From Lumbricus terrestris (lineage: Eukaryota; Annelida; Clitellata; Crassiclitellata; Lumbricidae), in assembly GCA_949752735.1 (NCBI GenBank), contig OX457036.1, forward strand, positions 14,761,516-14,825,515: a stretch of DNA of 64,000 bases, given 5' to 3'. Within the stretch, counting starts at the first letter, position 1, and each line of letters begins with the position of its first letter. A model generated the notes under the pieces. The model made no database searches. It saw nothing but the letters and a program-made list of their open reading frames with translations, and was not told the origin of the DNA. Of this stretch, positions 9,091-20,182 are shown one piece after another. The translations under genes were made by a program, and so were the position numbers.

Positions 9091-9690
9091 AAACAACGTG
9101 TGTCTCCCCTTCAATCAGTCTTAAATGCTTCGGCTAGGCTCATAACTCGACTCCCTCGCTTAATTGGCGCATATTTCTACATAATTTATATGTTTTAAAG
9201 TATTGCACTGGCTACCTATCACTTCACGCATTCACTGCAAGATCCTCTTCAGCTGGTCTCCAAAGCACAGCTGGGAAATGCTCCGATATACATAGGCCTA
9301 CTTCTCTGACTATAGCCTACGCAAAGCCCTTATCTTCATCTTCATCTCGCACAGTGCGTTCTGCACATCGTCTTGATCTATTTCTTCCAAAGACTACCCT
9401 TGCCCAACATCGGGCGTTTGCCGTGGTTGCAATCAGGGCTGTTTTTAAAGAATTTTTAGAACTGCACAAACCCTTCTTTCCCTTCCCATCCTCCATGGTA
9501 AATTACTTCCAATCGGATGACAATGACCTTTTTGCTAGTTTTAACTGCACAGAACTTGTGACAGAAGTGCTTTTACAACTGCACAAATCCATTTGGAACT
9601 GCACATTTTGTGTACAACTGCACGTTAAAAAAAGCCCTGGTTGCAATGGTCCCTCCATTTGGAATGACCTTCCTCCCATACTGTAGCCAA
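9091..9690 (+). pseudogene. Decayed CR1-like LINE reverse transcriptase, 3' end
   Basis: Broken frames encode LQSVLNASARLITRLPRL, VLHWLPITSRIHCKIL, RAFAVV and PSIWNDLPPIL, in the order seen at the C-terminus of CR1/L2-group reverse transcriptases. Stops and shifts make it non-functional. It is split by a hAT MITE at 9434-9639. Confidence 0.75.
9434..9639. mobile_element. hAT-type MITE with TSD GTTGCAAT, inside a LINE remnant
   Basis: The ends are CAGGGCTGTTTTTAAAG and, inverted, CAGGGCTTTTTTTAACG. The 8-bp flank GTTGCAAT is exact at 9426-9433 and 9640-9647. The internal text AACTGCACAAA recurs three times in the 206 bp. It was inserted after the LINE had landed. Confidence 0.9.
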
Positions 9691-10600
9691 TACGGCCTAA
9701 ACAGGCTAAACTAAAGACTCGTTATTCCTTATCGGTCTCTCGTTCTTTAAAAACGTTTCTTTTCCCCGGGAGTTTTTCGTGCTGAGGGCGCCTATGAATA
9801 GTCATTCTGCGAGAGGTGCTACATAAATGTATGGATTCAATGCAATGCAAAAAGTGTTGAATAACAAATATCTACTCATTGTAGTCTTATAATTAATGTC
9901 AATTTGTATGTCAAATTTGCAGCAGGCTTAAGATCTTTAACGTAGGCCTTAACCGGTATGTCAAAATATAACTTCGCCATACACTTGTAGTACAATAAGT
10001 TATGTTTTATCTGAATTAGCAGTTTAGAAATAATTATATTAATAAATGTAACCAAATGACAAGCATGGATGCAATAAGCTTACCGGTACTTTAGAATCCG
10101 AGCCTGAGATAATGAGGCAGTAAACGGGTAATTTATAGGTTTATGGGCTGTGCCTAGGACCCGAACTTCTTTAAACGGTCCTATAAAACTTTACGGTACA
10201 TTCCAACGAACAAGATGCAATTCACGGCGCGCAAACGCATATTAGAAGTTGCGGAAAAATTTACCATGGCAACGTACGTGACGTCATAATAGCAATCTTA
10301 GCGTGGGATTCTCGAGGGTTGCTTCAAAATACATGTCGACATTGACGTACGCCATTTTGAATTGTAGGCTATCTATTAATTTTAGTTTAGTCATTGTATA
10401 TAGGATATAATAAATTAATAACGCTGAGGGTTATGATGACTACTAAGAACGCCAACGAATAATAATTCGATAATTACGAGCTAGGCCTATAATTACTGAG
10501 CGACGCTCTTCTAGAAGATTTAGGCCTAACGGGATTTTGTCCTGATATGAACGATTTATTGACAAAAGAAGATTATGGTAGGCTATTATTTTTTATTGTT
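9691..10600. other. AT-rich intergenic stretch
   Basis: No exon or dated mobile element was recognised. Confidence 0.4.
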
Positions 10601-10603
10601 GCT

Positions 10604-10656
<53 letters not shown>

Positions 10657-10669
10657 ATTATTATTATTA

Positions 10670-10764
<95 letters not shown>

Positions 10765-10960
10765 ATGCATCTATTTCTTCACTAAACTGACAAACTCATT
10801 TACACACTTAGTCTAGTGAAATGATTATAATTATCATCATAATTAATAATAATTATTATTATGATTATTATTATAATTATTATTAATATATAGTAATAAA
10901 AATATTAATTATTATCATCATTATATCATTGATAGTATTAGTACTAGGCCTAGTATTTTT
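10601..10960. repeat. (ATT)n/(ATC)n trinucleotide microsatellite and AT-rich flank
   Basis: Runs AATAAT, ATTATT, then CATCAT to about 10765, followed by degenerate ATTATA text. Long Ile/His frames through it are artefacts of the repeat. Confidence 0.95.
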
Positions 10961-11496
10961 TAACTTTGAGCTCAATGATTCGCATATAATATATATATAG
11001 GCCTACTTTTTACTCATTTGAATACCCTTCAACTGTTCTGTTACAACATCAAGACCAGCATCTTTAGAATGCACTGGTTCTGCATCGCGATCTTCGTCCT
11101 CATTATTTAAACCGCGTGCCTATTCGTTTTGGACCAAGTTGAATTCACTATAACTATAGGCCTACATGTATACATGTATAGGCCTATGCTTGGTTAGAGC
11201 TGGTTAATTCAGCCTGCATTTCATAATCGACTTCCGTTAGAAATGACGATGTCATAGGCTTCTCATCTGGTGACTAATACAAATTGTATTCGATGTATTG
11301 TATTGTATCCATACATTTATAAAGCGCCTTTCACAGTGCACACACCAATCAGAGGCGCTCCCAGTGCGAAGGACCCAGAGAAAAGTAAGATGTTTTGAGA
11401 CTGCGAAACTATTGGTATATATATAGTCTATATGCTTCGGGTGACTTTTAAAAATAAAGAATCCGTCAATAGTTGATTCCAAAGTGCAGGACCAAT

Positions 11497-11731
11497 CATG
11501 GGCGGACTTTGGTTTCAGTTTTTTTGGGGGGGGTGGCAAAAAACTTGGTCCAGAAGGCGCGGCGCCGAAATAAATCTTCGTTTCGAAAAAGTTGATGACC
11601 TTTTTTAGTCATCATTTGGAAGTGTTTGGGTGGGCTAAGCCCGAAAAATAGACCATTTACATGGTAAAAAACATGACTATGGGGCTTCTTGGGCGGTAAG
11701 CCCCTCTAGTTCCTCATAAACTCCGCCCATG
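11497..11731. mobile_element. hAT-type MITE with TSD GGACCAAT
   Basis: The ends are CATGGGCGGACTTTGG and, inverted, CATGGGCGGAGTTTATGA. The 8-bp flank GGACCAAT is exact at 11489-11496 and 11732-11739. It contains the palindromic motif GATGAC-N8-GTCATC (11593-11613, minus orientation) and an ACCATTTACATGGTAAAAAA block. It is 235 bp and non-coding. Confidence 0.88.
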
Positions 11732-11743
11732 GGACCAATGAAG

Positions 11744-11905
11744 CAGTGGCGTAGCCAGGAATTTTTCATGGGGGGGTTTATGGCCGGAAACCCTGTTTTT
11801 TGCTATTTTTCTTACTTAAATGGAAAAATAACCTTTAAAAAACCTTTTTCCGGAGCCAATGGGGGGGGGGTTTAATCCCCGAACCCCCCCTTGCCTACGC
11901 CACTG
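11744..11905. mobile_element. hAT-type MITE with TSD CAATGAAG
   Basis: The ends are CAGTGGCGTAGCCAGG and, inverted, CAGTGGCGTAGGCAAGG. CAATGAAG is exact at 11736-11743 and 11906-11913. At 162 bp it is nearly the same as 38710-38873. Its left duplication overlaps the right duplication of the preceding MITE. Confidence 0.93.
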
Positions 11906-12196
11906 CAATGAAGACAAAAGCTCGAGTTCTGGCCAAAGTAGTTCTTACCCGTGGTACAAGGAGATCATGTCTGTCACGTGATCGTATAGTGGACAAAGAG
12001 AGGATGCTGAAGTCGGAAGGAGGATGAGATTGCGAAGATACTTGGGCGCTATATAATTATAGGCCAGAGTAAGATCGGCGAATTAAAGTATAGCCTATAT
12101 TATAAGAACCCTCATCTGGATAAATTCGAGCATTGGTGTTATTGCTTGAATTAAATCTCAAGAAAAGAATGATCAAAATATTGATAGGCCCTATGC

Positions 12197-12650
12197 ATGC
12201 AGTGTAACACTGCATGCATGTATGGATCAGAAACGTGGACTCTAAGAAAAGAAGATACTAGAAGACTAGAGGCTTTTGAAATGTGGTTATGGAGGAAGAT
12301 GGAGAGGATTAGTTGGACTGAGCATGTATCAAACGAGGAGGTGCTACAACGAGTACATATACACGAGGAAAGAGCAATATTGGATACAATAAAGACGAGA
12401 CAAAGGAAATGGATAGAACACATCCTGAGAGGAGAATCCCTTCTGAAAGTGATCATTGAAGGAAGAACGGAGGGAAAAAGAAAAAGAGGAAGACAAAGAC
12501 AGAAACTACTGGACTGGATGCTGGTTGAAGATTATGGGAAACTGAAAGAGGAGGCTCAATCAACACCGGGAAAAGTGGCGCCATCGGAAGTTCGAACCTG
12601 CCGTGGGGTAGAGAACATGAAGAAGAAGAAGAAGAAGAAGAAGAAGTTAT
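12197..12650 (+). mobile_element. LINE 3' end with reverse-transcriptase C-terminus and (GAA)n tail
   Basis: One open frame encodes YGSETWTLRKEDTRRLEAFE, MWLWRKMERISWTEHVSNEE, RQRKWIEHILRGESLLKV and GKRKRGRQRQKLLDWM. These are standard C-terminal motifs of endonuclease/reverse-transcriptase LINE proteins. A pure (AAG)n run at 12617-12645 looks like the 3' tail. It is 5'-truncated, but the remaining frame is intact, so the insertion may be fairly young. Confidence 0.82.
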
Positions 12651-12707
12651 TGTTTGCACCGACATCCGTGGGAAAACGCGGGGAATGTGTCTTCTGTACA
12701 TCAGTTA

Positions 12708-12712
<5 letters not shown>

Positions 12713-12767
<55 letters not shown>
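12713..12767. repeat. (AT)n microsatellite
   Basis: A pure TA run of about 55 bp. Confidence 0.95.
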
Positions 12768-12770
<3 letters not shown>

Positions 12771-12774
12771 ATCA

Positions 12775-12945
12775 TGCGTGCGGAAGTACAGGGACGCCGC
12801 AGCCGTGGGCGGCAGAAGAAAAGGTGGATGGATATGATCCAGCAGGACATGGAATTTCTTGATCTGAGAAAGGAAGACGCTGGAGACAGAACAACATGGA
12901 GACAAAGGATCCGAGTGGATGACCCCTCCACAGCGAGGGATTAAT
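12775..12945 (+). mobile_element. Second LINE 3' end
   Basis: The frame encodes GRRSRGRQKKRWMDMIQQDM, LRKEDAGDRTTWRQRIR and VDDPSTARD then a stop. This is the usual C-terminus of RTE-like LINE ORFs and differs from the LINE just upstream. (AT)n runs flank both ends. Confidence 0.75.
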
Positions 12946-13004
12946 CGTAGCCAGAAGGACAAGAAGATATATATATATATATATATAGGCTACATTTCGA
13001 TCCT

Positions 13005-13290
13005 GGCCTAGTTAGCTACACCGGTAAGCGCGAGCTGCATTCGTCTGTTGGTTGCAACGGACTGCGGTTCAAGCCCCGGGCTGGGAGTTAACGTTCAGAG
13101 ATTTAGATATCTCGGGCTAGCACGTGTGGGACGCAGGGGCGCAAGCTCCTGCGGAGCGACCTTGGGCAAGTTGCTTACCCATCATTGTCTGTGGGGAAGG
13201 CAACGGGAAACCACCTCACTCATCTCATCCCCAGCGGCGTAAAGCCAATGAACCTGCCTTCGGGCAGAGCACCATCATCATCATCACAAT
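13005..13290 (+). mobile_element. tRNA-derived SINE with CORE-like block
   Basis: A tRNA-like head with B-box GCGGTTCAAGCCCC (about 13067-13080) is followed by GACCTTGGGCAAGTTGCTTA, as in CORE-SINEs. The body ends in a (CAT)n tail at about 13270-13285. Confidence 0.7.
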
Positions 13291-13640
13291 TCGATCCGCT
13301 ATGTAGACGACTATAGTCGATAGCCTAGCAAATTCTGTTTCAAATGCTTCACTCATTTATCACGGGTTTACGCCTCTTTCGATTTGCAGCTCCAGAATCG
13401 ACAGCAACTTTCATTGAGTCAGATTTTAATTAATAATTAATATTATAAAATTTCAATTATCAGTAATGGCTAACAATGCTAACAACGTTTAGGCCTAAAA
13501 TACTGAAAATGCAACTGAGGAGTGTTTCGCGTTGCAGCTCTTGTTTTTCTCCCCACTAGATCCGAAAGTCATTGCAATTCTCATGGAGATTGTTACCTAA
13601 CCCTAACCGACACTCACGACGCCTAACCTGCCGCTAACGA
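13291..13640. other. Non-coding stretch
   Basis: Only a short TAACCCTAACC run near 13599 stands out. It is too short to be telomeric. Confidence 0.4.
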
Positions 13641-13654
13641 CGCTCACGACGTTT

Positions 13655-13785
13655 ATAACTTTACGAGAAAAAAATCATCAAAAAAACCACCAGAAAAGGT
13701 CGCCAGAAAATTTGATGACTAAAATAAAGGGTCGTCAGAAATGTTTGGCCAAAAAAGGTCGATTTTTTCGGCGGCAGGTGTACCG
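13655..13785. mobile_element. Fragment carrying the GGTCATC/GGTCGTC MITE motif
   Basis: Repeated AAAAGGTCGCCAGAAAA, TTTGATGACTAAAATAAAGG, GTCGTCAGAAA and AAAAAAGGTCGATTTTTTCG resemble MITE interiors at 16515-16600 and 22750-22860. The borders are not clear. Confidence 0.45.
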
Positions 13786-13889
13786 TAGCGCACCTAAAAA
13801 AAATTCAGAATACAACCCTTGTTGCAGTTGCCGGAAGACGAAAAGACACAGCCGATGATTACTGTAGTGTTGATAGTGTTGATTAAGAT

Positions 13890-14240
13890 TATGCCGATGA
13901 TTAGTATGATTAATATGGAGTGATTATGATGGTGATTAGTATGATTAATATGGAGTGATTATGATGGTGATTACACTGATTAGTATGATTAATATGGAGT
14001 GATTATGATGGTGATTAGTATGATTAATATGGAGTGATTATGATGGTGATTAGTATCAGTGGCGGCGCTAGGGGGGGCTGGGGGGGCTAAGCCCCCCCTA
14101 CAAGCGGCTCAGCCCCCCCTAAAAAAGGCCATCCGAGGTTTTTTACATTGAAAAATTCACGATTTGGGGGCTTCAGCCCCCCCCCAAACTGAAATCCTGG
14201 CGCCACCACTGATTAGTAGGATTAATATGGACATGGTGGT
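13890..14240. repeat. 35-bp minisatellite split by a MITE
   Basis: The unit GATTAGTATGATTAATATGG followed by AGTGATTATGATGGT repeats about five times, one unit being interrupted at 14056/14212. Confidence 0.85.
14057..14211. mobile_element. hAT-type MITE inside the minisatellite
   Basis: The ends are CAGTGGCGGCGCTAGG and, inverted, CAGTGGTGGCGCCAGG. The 8-bp flanks ATTAGTAT and ATTAGTAG match at 7 of 8. The host repeat itself resembles the duplication, which weakens the TSD. It is 155 bp with AAAAAAGGCCATCCGAGG inside. Confidence 0.8.
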
Positions 14241-14492
14241 TATTATCATGACGAAAACGTCAATGAGGATGACGATGATAATTAGACTATAGCCTAATGT
14301 TGATGACGAATACGATGTCTATGATAAACATGATGACGATCATAATGATAACAATTAACAACGATGATAATGATGACGATAATAATTATAGTGCGATAAC
14401 GACGATAATCACTCAATATGGAGATAATATGTTTTTCGTCTAAGATGACGGAATCAGCTATATAGCTACACGAATTGTGTAAATCCTGGTCC
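14241..14492. repeat. Degenerate GATGAT/ATAATG-rich tract
   Basis: Imperfect trinucleotide-like text (GATGACGATGATAATTAG and similar) with no exon. Confidence 0.5.
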
Positions 14493-14640
14493 CATGGGCG
14501 GAGTTTGGTTTCCGTTCTTGGAGGAGCTAAAGCCTTCTTGAGGGGCTAAGCCCGGGAAAAGATACCATTTACACGGTAAAAAATGAATCTGAGTCTTCTT
14601 GGGGGTTTAACCCCCCTAGCCCCTGATAAACCCGCTCATG
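14493..14640. mobile_element. hAT-type MITE with TSD CCTGGTCC
   Basis: The ends are CATGGGCGGAGTTTGG and, inverted, CATGAGCGGGTTTATC. The flank CCTGGTCC is exact at 14485-14492 and 14641-14648. It is a 148-bp internally deleted relative of 11497-11731 and lacks the GGTCATC motif. Confidence 0.88.
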
Positions 14641-14648
14641 CCTGGTCC

Positions 14649-15134
14649 ATCGTTCGAACATGCCAAATGCTTCTACAGTCTCTATCTTTAGTCTCCAATC
14701 GCATCCATGACCATATATTTATTTTACATCAAGCGCTGGTGCACGTATGTATCGAGGTATTTTCGCTCGGTCTGTTTGTGAAAATCGTACCCGCAGTGGG
14801 AAACGCACAACGCTCAGCTGGTCAATGCATGCTTTTTGCGACAAACTGCTCTATCAAGTTAGCTTTAATGCCAAAGTTTCTTTTCAAAACTTCATTGATT
14901 GCACGTTTTGCTTGAAATCGACAGACTTCTGATTAATTAACCGCCATGGAAACCTTTGGCGAATTCATGCATACATGCAAAGCACGCGCAAGAGGGCGAG
15001 AGGGCACCCACTTGCGCACATACAGACATTTTAATTGCTGTGTTTTGAGAGCACGGTGACTGCCTACCTTATCATTGTCGCACTCGGTCTTGCGTGACTG
15101 ATTACAGGTTTCTATTGAATCGTTTAGTGCTCGG
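14649..15134. other. Non-coding stretch
   Basis: Short frames only. No family was recognised. Confidence 0.35.
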
Positions 15135-15500
15135 AGACAAGCAGACGGATAAGAGGACAGACAGACAGACAGACAGGCATATAGAATGTTGGTTAGAAAA
15201 AAACAGACACTTACACAGACAGACATATAGGATGATGGACATACATAGACAGACAAGCATACAGACAACCGTAAGATCAATAGATTTAATATAGACATAC
15301 AAATACACAAACATACAGAGAGACGGACGTAGAGACAGACAGATAGACAGACAATTAACTGGATAGATAGACAGACACACAGCCAGTCAGATAGGCAGAT
15401 GTACAGAGACGGTTAGACAGAAAAGTAGTCAGACGAACACAGAGGCAGGCAGAAGGACAAACAAGCAGACAAGCAGAGACAGAGGTATGGAGACGACTAT
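15135..15500. repeat. Degenerate (ACAG)n tract
   Basis: Imperfect CAGACAGACA text. Cys/Leu/Ser frames on the other strand are repeat artefacts. Confidence 0.85.
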
Positions 15501-15847
15501 AGAAGAAAAAGAAACGTTCCCCACGCCCCTTTAGTCGTCACCCTTGCCCCTCTGTCAAATGGTTCGATCGGTCCTCGGGACTAGTTGCGACGGGGTATAC
15601 CGTGGGAACTGGGGTTAAGAGCGAGAGAAAGACCTGCGGGCGTCGCCTTGATTATCGACCGCAGTTTCCTCGTCTGCCTCCCTCTCTCTCTCTTCGCCCG
15701 CTCGTTGACCCGCCTCTGACGGGGTTGAATGGGGGATGAATGGATATGCGACCACCAACAATGGATACTTCAATTCGCGCTGTGGATTTTGAGAGATCAC
15801 GTCCGACAGATAGACGCAACTAGTGACTGGTATTATGGACAAGCAAG
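15501..15847. other. Non-coding stretch between simple repeats
   Basis: No exon or mobile element was recognised. Confidence 0.35.
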
Positions 15848-15961
15848 AGGGAGAGGGAGAGGGAGAGGGAGAGGGAGAGGGAGAGGGAGAGGGAGAGGGA
15901 GAGGGAGAGGGAGAGGGAGAGGGAGAGGGAGAGGGAGAGGGAGAGGGAGAGGGAGAGGGAG
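15848..15961. repeat. (GAGGGA)n hexanucleotide array
   Basis: About 19 near-perfect copies. The frames give (GRGRGR), (GEGEGE) or (LSPS), none likely to be real. The purine strand could form triplex DNA. Confidence 0.95.
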
Positions 15962-16047
15962 TTAGGTGGAATACCTTGGAGAGGACGAAGCTGATGAATA
16001 AATGATGCGTACGTAGAGGATATTGAAGAGCAAAGGGTGGAGTCAAT

Positions 16048-16190
16048 GGAGTGAGATAGATGGATGGATGGACGGACGGACGGACGAACGGACGGACTGA
16101 CATGCAGACAGATATATGAACATAATATGGAATAAAACACAGACAGATACACAGATAAGCAGACAGACATGCAGACATGTAGACATGCAA
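16048..16190. repeat. Degenerate (GGAC)n/(AGAC)n tract
   Basis: ATGGATGGATGG then GACGGACGGACG then CAGACAGAC text. Confidence 0.75.
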
Positions 16191-16514
16191 CATGATATTA
16201 AACGGCGCTATATAATATATATAGTGAGATTTAAAGCACGTTAATTTAGCTCGTCTATATTATATCATCGTCTCATTTTAATCGAATTTATAATTAATAA
16301 TAATAGTTGAGAAAGAATGGAAAGGCGTGGGAGGCAGAGGTGCATTGTGAAGTGAATTGCAATATTATTATTGTAATCTGACATCTATTATTATGCGCCA
16401 CTTCAAGATGAAACTCAGTTGCGCATCCAACCAGAACCTTTGAATTTACAGTCGAGTAATTATTATAGACTTCATTTTTTTTAAACATGCCGAACACTTT
16501 CCATCTTTTGCCGG

Positions 16515-16701
16515 CCAAAATTTCTGACGACCGGCGAAATCTCGACGAAATTTTCTATTTTCGCCGCCAAAAAGTTGATGACCTTTTTTAAGTCGTGACG
16601 CTCAACGATTGGGTGGGGGGGACAAATGCATGGGCCTTCCCCAAACACCTCCATTTGGGGGACCGTCCCCCTGTTCCCCCCCCCCTAGGTCTCCGCCCAT
16701 G
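16515..16701. mobile_element. MITE remnant (CATGGGCGGAG family)
   Basis: AAAAAGTTGATGACCTTTTTTA and the right end TCTCCGCCCATG at about 16690-16701 match the family of 11497-11731. The left end and target duplication were not found. Confidence 0.65.
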
Positions 16702-16884
16702 ACTAAAAGTTAGACCCTGGGTGGCGCAGAGAAGACGAATTTTCTTCTTGTTCTTTTAAATTTTTTAACGAATGCTCAATATTTCGAAGCGTTTATAACC
16801 TCCCGTCTACGCTTCGCTCTCTACTTGTGGTCCATCCGGCTATAGGCTCTACAAGTCTCTCAAGTCTTTTTTCTTTGTTCGTGG

Positions 16885-16932
16885 TTTGGCTGGGAGCGCC
16901 TCTGAGTAGTTTTTGAAGGGCGCAGTCGTTCA
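16885..16932 (+). mobile_element. SINE 3'-tail fragment
   Basis: GGCTGGGAGCGCCTCTGAGT then AGTTTTTGAAGGGCGC. The head is missing. Confidence 0.6.
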
Positions 16933-17233
16933 TTGTCTCATCGTTGACCTCGGTTACTGTTTTTCCCATTGTATGCATTCCAGGAATATAAAATCACAAT
17001 GTGGAAATAACTCGCAAGAAGCTGAATTTTTCAGGACTGGTGTTGGAATATGAGTAGAATGAAGCGTACCAGAAGTGCCAAACGATCCTTCAGGAGCTCT
17101 TTCTGAAATGAAAAATACATTGAATGGAAAAATACTGGCAAAAAACTGGAAAGATTTTCTACTTTTCCAACTGGCACTATAATATCACATTTGTTTTAGA
17201 ATTTCATGTTGAACTCGAAGATATATTTCTTAA

Positions 17234-18295
17234 CCCTCATCCTACCAAGTGGGGTCCGTTCGGACCCCAAGCACATAAACTGCTGTGCAACTTTTTTCGA
17301 TAAATGATTAAGAGTCTGCATTTTATGAATTTGTCTATGTGTCTGTCCTACATAATATGCTGTAGCTACTTTAAAAAAAATATTTTGAATTTTTAATAAA
17401 AAAATTTCCGTTGGGGTCCGACCAGACCCCAACGTAAAACAGCGTATGCATGAGCTTTTTAGCCAATGCATAGCTGGATTTCTGCAACTCTGCACTACTA
17501 GATTTGGGTTCTAGGACTGTTTTTCAAAGGACAATTCGTCAAGGTAATGTTATTTATGCACATAACCCAAAACATACATGCATACATACATACAAACATA
17601 CACACAAACATACATACAAACCTAAATGCACACATCCATATATCACAAATGTATGTACATAAAAGCAAAACTACATGCACGCATACATGCATGCTGAATA
17701 CTAACATATATTCAGACACGAATACATGCAAATATGCACACACATGCAAGCATAAATACAAGCATACATACATACATACAAACATACATGCATACATTCA
17801 TCCACAAATACCTGCATGTTTGACAATTGTTTGCTCAACATGTATGTATATTGATGTATGCATGAATGTATGTATGTTTGTATGTATGTGTGTATGTATA
17901 CATGTATGTATGTATGTATGTATGTATGTATGTATGTATGTATGTATGTATGTATGTATGTATGTATGTATGTATGTATGTATGTATGTATGTATGTATG
18001 CATGTATGTATGTATGTGCAAACGTGCTTACATACATACGTACGTATATGCATACATTTGGGTATTCACACATACATGCATACATATGGACATCCATGCA
18101 TACATACCAGGTACTGCTTACATACATGGATACATACATACATATATGCATGCATAAGTACATGCATACATACATACAATACATACATACAATACATACA
18201 TACATACAATACATACATACAATACATACATACATACATCATCATACAAACATATATAATGTGTGTATAAATGTACAGTGTATGTATGTATGTAC

Positions 18296-18326
<31 letters not shown>

Positions 18327-18876
18327 TGTATGTATATATGTATGCATCATTCATGCATACATGTATGTATGTATTGTATGTATGGCACATACCTACAATA
18401 CATGTATACACACAGTACTCACATACATACATACATATATATATACATACATACAGTAAATGCATGTGTACGTATGTATGTATGTACATACATATAATTA
18501 TACATTATGTATGCATGTATGTATGTATGAATGTATGTATGTTGGTATGTATGTATGTATTATACATATACATGTACATGCATACATACATCCTTACATA
18601 CATTCGCAGGCACATACATAATAATACATATACATGCATATTATACATACATGCACCACTGCATGCATACATACTTACCTACAAACATACATACATACAT
18701 GCATTTATACAGACATGCATACATACATGCATAGGCTACATATATACATACATACATGCAATTATATATGTATGTTTGTGTGTGTATATATGCAAGTATG
18801 TATGTATATATGTTTGGGGTCCGTTCGGACCCCAGTTGGTAAACAACGTATGTAAAATGTGTTGGTAGGATGAAGG
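17234..18876. mobile_element. piggyBac-like element with TTAA duplication
   Basis: The ends are CCCTCATCCTACCAA and, inverted, CCTTCATCCTACCAA. TTAA flanks lie at 17230-17233 and 18877-18880. TTAA targets with CCC-starting ends are the piggyBac signature. Subterminal hairpins GGGGTCCGTTCGGACCCC lie at 17251-17268 and 18816-18833, with a looser one at 17413-17430. No transposase frame is present. Most of the interior is a CATA/TATG microsatellite. Confidence 0.82.
17576..18812. repeat. Inverted (CATA)n/(TATG)n microsatellite
   Basis: Blocks of CATACATA and TATGTATG alternate in opposite orientation, with the longest pure TATG run at about 17900-18000. Such blocks can pair into long hairpins. 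Tyr/Cys/Val frames through it are artefacts. Confidence 0.95.
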
Positions 18877-18880
18877 TTAA

Positions 18881-19212
18881 GCTTGTGGCACCAAAATGTA
18901 GATCTACAATGACGATGTTTTCGACCGCTATACACGTAAGAGCTCTGACTATTTGATAAGTTTGAGTTTCGATAAAAAAAGTGTTCACTTTCTCAACTTA
19001 TTCCAAAAATGGACAGACAGATTCGAAAAGCAATATACATTTCGAAAACTTTTCCCAAAATTATCCTCTATCTGTGCAAATAATCTGTCCGTCTTGCTTC
19101 CTTGGTTTCTGAATGTCAATTGTTGTTGATGCACATGTGTGCCTCCCTGTGTCACTGTGTGTATATGTATGTCTGCCTTCTCCTCCTTTTGCGTAATTAG
19201 GTTCGTCTGACA

Positions 19213-19214
<2 letters not shown>
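18881..19214. other. Non-coding stretch
   Basis: No feature was recognised. Confidence 0.35.
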
Positions 19215-19245
<31 letters not shown>

Positions 19246-19461
19246 TGCTCACTCTGTCTGTTGAATAGGACATCGGAGGCCTGTTTGTATGTCTGTCTCT
19301 ATCTCTATTTCTATCTTTTTCTCTCTGTCTTTCTGTCTCTCTGTCTCTGTATCTGTCTCTCTATCGCTGTCTTCTTCTCTGTATATATGTATATATATAT
19401 ATATCTGTATGTCTGTCTCTATATTTCTATCTTTTTCTCTCTTTGTCTCTCTGTCTCTGTA

Positions 19462-19495
<34 letters not shown>

Positions 19496-19565
19496 AATCG
19501 CGTCTCTGTCTTTCTATCGCCGTCTTCTTCTTTGTATCCATCTGTCTCTCTCAGTCTGTCTCTAC
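19215..19565. repeat. (GT)n followed by CTGT/CTCT-rich tract
   Basis: Pure GT at 19215-19242, then degenerate pyrimidine-rich repeats with an AT run near 19390. Confidence 0.88.
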
Positions 19566-20182
19566 TCTATTTTCCTCAAATGCACCATCCATGTTCAAGC
19601 ACGCTGCCACCGAACATTCTGTGGTCAGAACAATCATCGCCGACCTTAATATCAGTCTCCGAGTATAGACAACGAGAGTATATAGCCGGGCGGAAGTCAT
19701 GAAATCCGGCTTCAAACGCCGGCGACGTTGCATTGGCAGAAGGCAAAAAGGCTAGAAAAGGAATTTAAATGCCATCAATGACCTGCGACAGGTGTCGCTA
19801 GGCACACTCGTTGAATGGGACGAATATTGGCGCCAAATATCCTATAATCCGAGCGATAGCGACAAAGTACATCGGATCATTTGCCAGCGGATGAGCAAAT
19901 AGACCGTGCGGTCGGTCGTTCCTCCCCCTCCCCGTTCCCCTTCTGTCTGCACCCGACTGAATAGGACAAAAAGGACAAATAGGACAAATAGGGCAAATAG
20001 GGCCTGCTGAATAGGACTTTGGAAGACAGAGATAGATACACATACACGCACATACACACGCATATATCTCGTAGAAACGTATGCTTCGCGACATTATATG
20101 CTACAATAATAAACAAATGCACACGACCACATGCAAACATCTTTACACACAAATGATACCACTATGTCGATCTAGGCCTACA
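19566..20182. other. Non-coding stretch with short TAGGACAAA repeats
   Basis: GAATAGGACAAAAAGGACAAA runs at about 19960-20020 form a small 9-10-bp repeat. No exon was recognised. Confidence 0.4.

Larger units (their letters stand above)
11285..12060 (-). mobile_element. Dispersed repeat related to 31270-31640, interrupted by two MITEs
   Basis: Outside the two MITEs the sequence aligns with 31270-31640. Both have TTGTATTGTATC, a GCGC block with GCAGTGCACAC or CAGTGCACAC, and, after the insertion point, GACAAAAGCTCGAGTT against AACAAAGGCTCGTGTT. The shared GCGC...CAGAGGCGCTCCCAG text links it to the SINE tails. The element class is unknown. Confidence 0.6.

Noticed and set aside
10547..10816. 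89-codon frame rich in Asn, Ile, Tyr and His
   Set aside because: Pure trinucleotide repeat translation.
13599..13612. Telomere-like TAACCC repeats
   Set aside because: Only about two units; no array.
15615..16193. 192-codon Ser/Pro frame on the minus strand
   Set aside because: Crosses the (GAGGGA)n array and degenerate ACAG text. No domain.
17547..18868. Several 60-316-codon Tyr/Cys/Val/His/Thr frames
   Set aside because: Translations of the CATA/TATG microsatellite.
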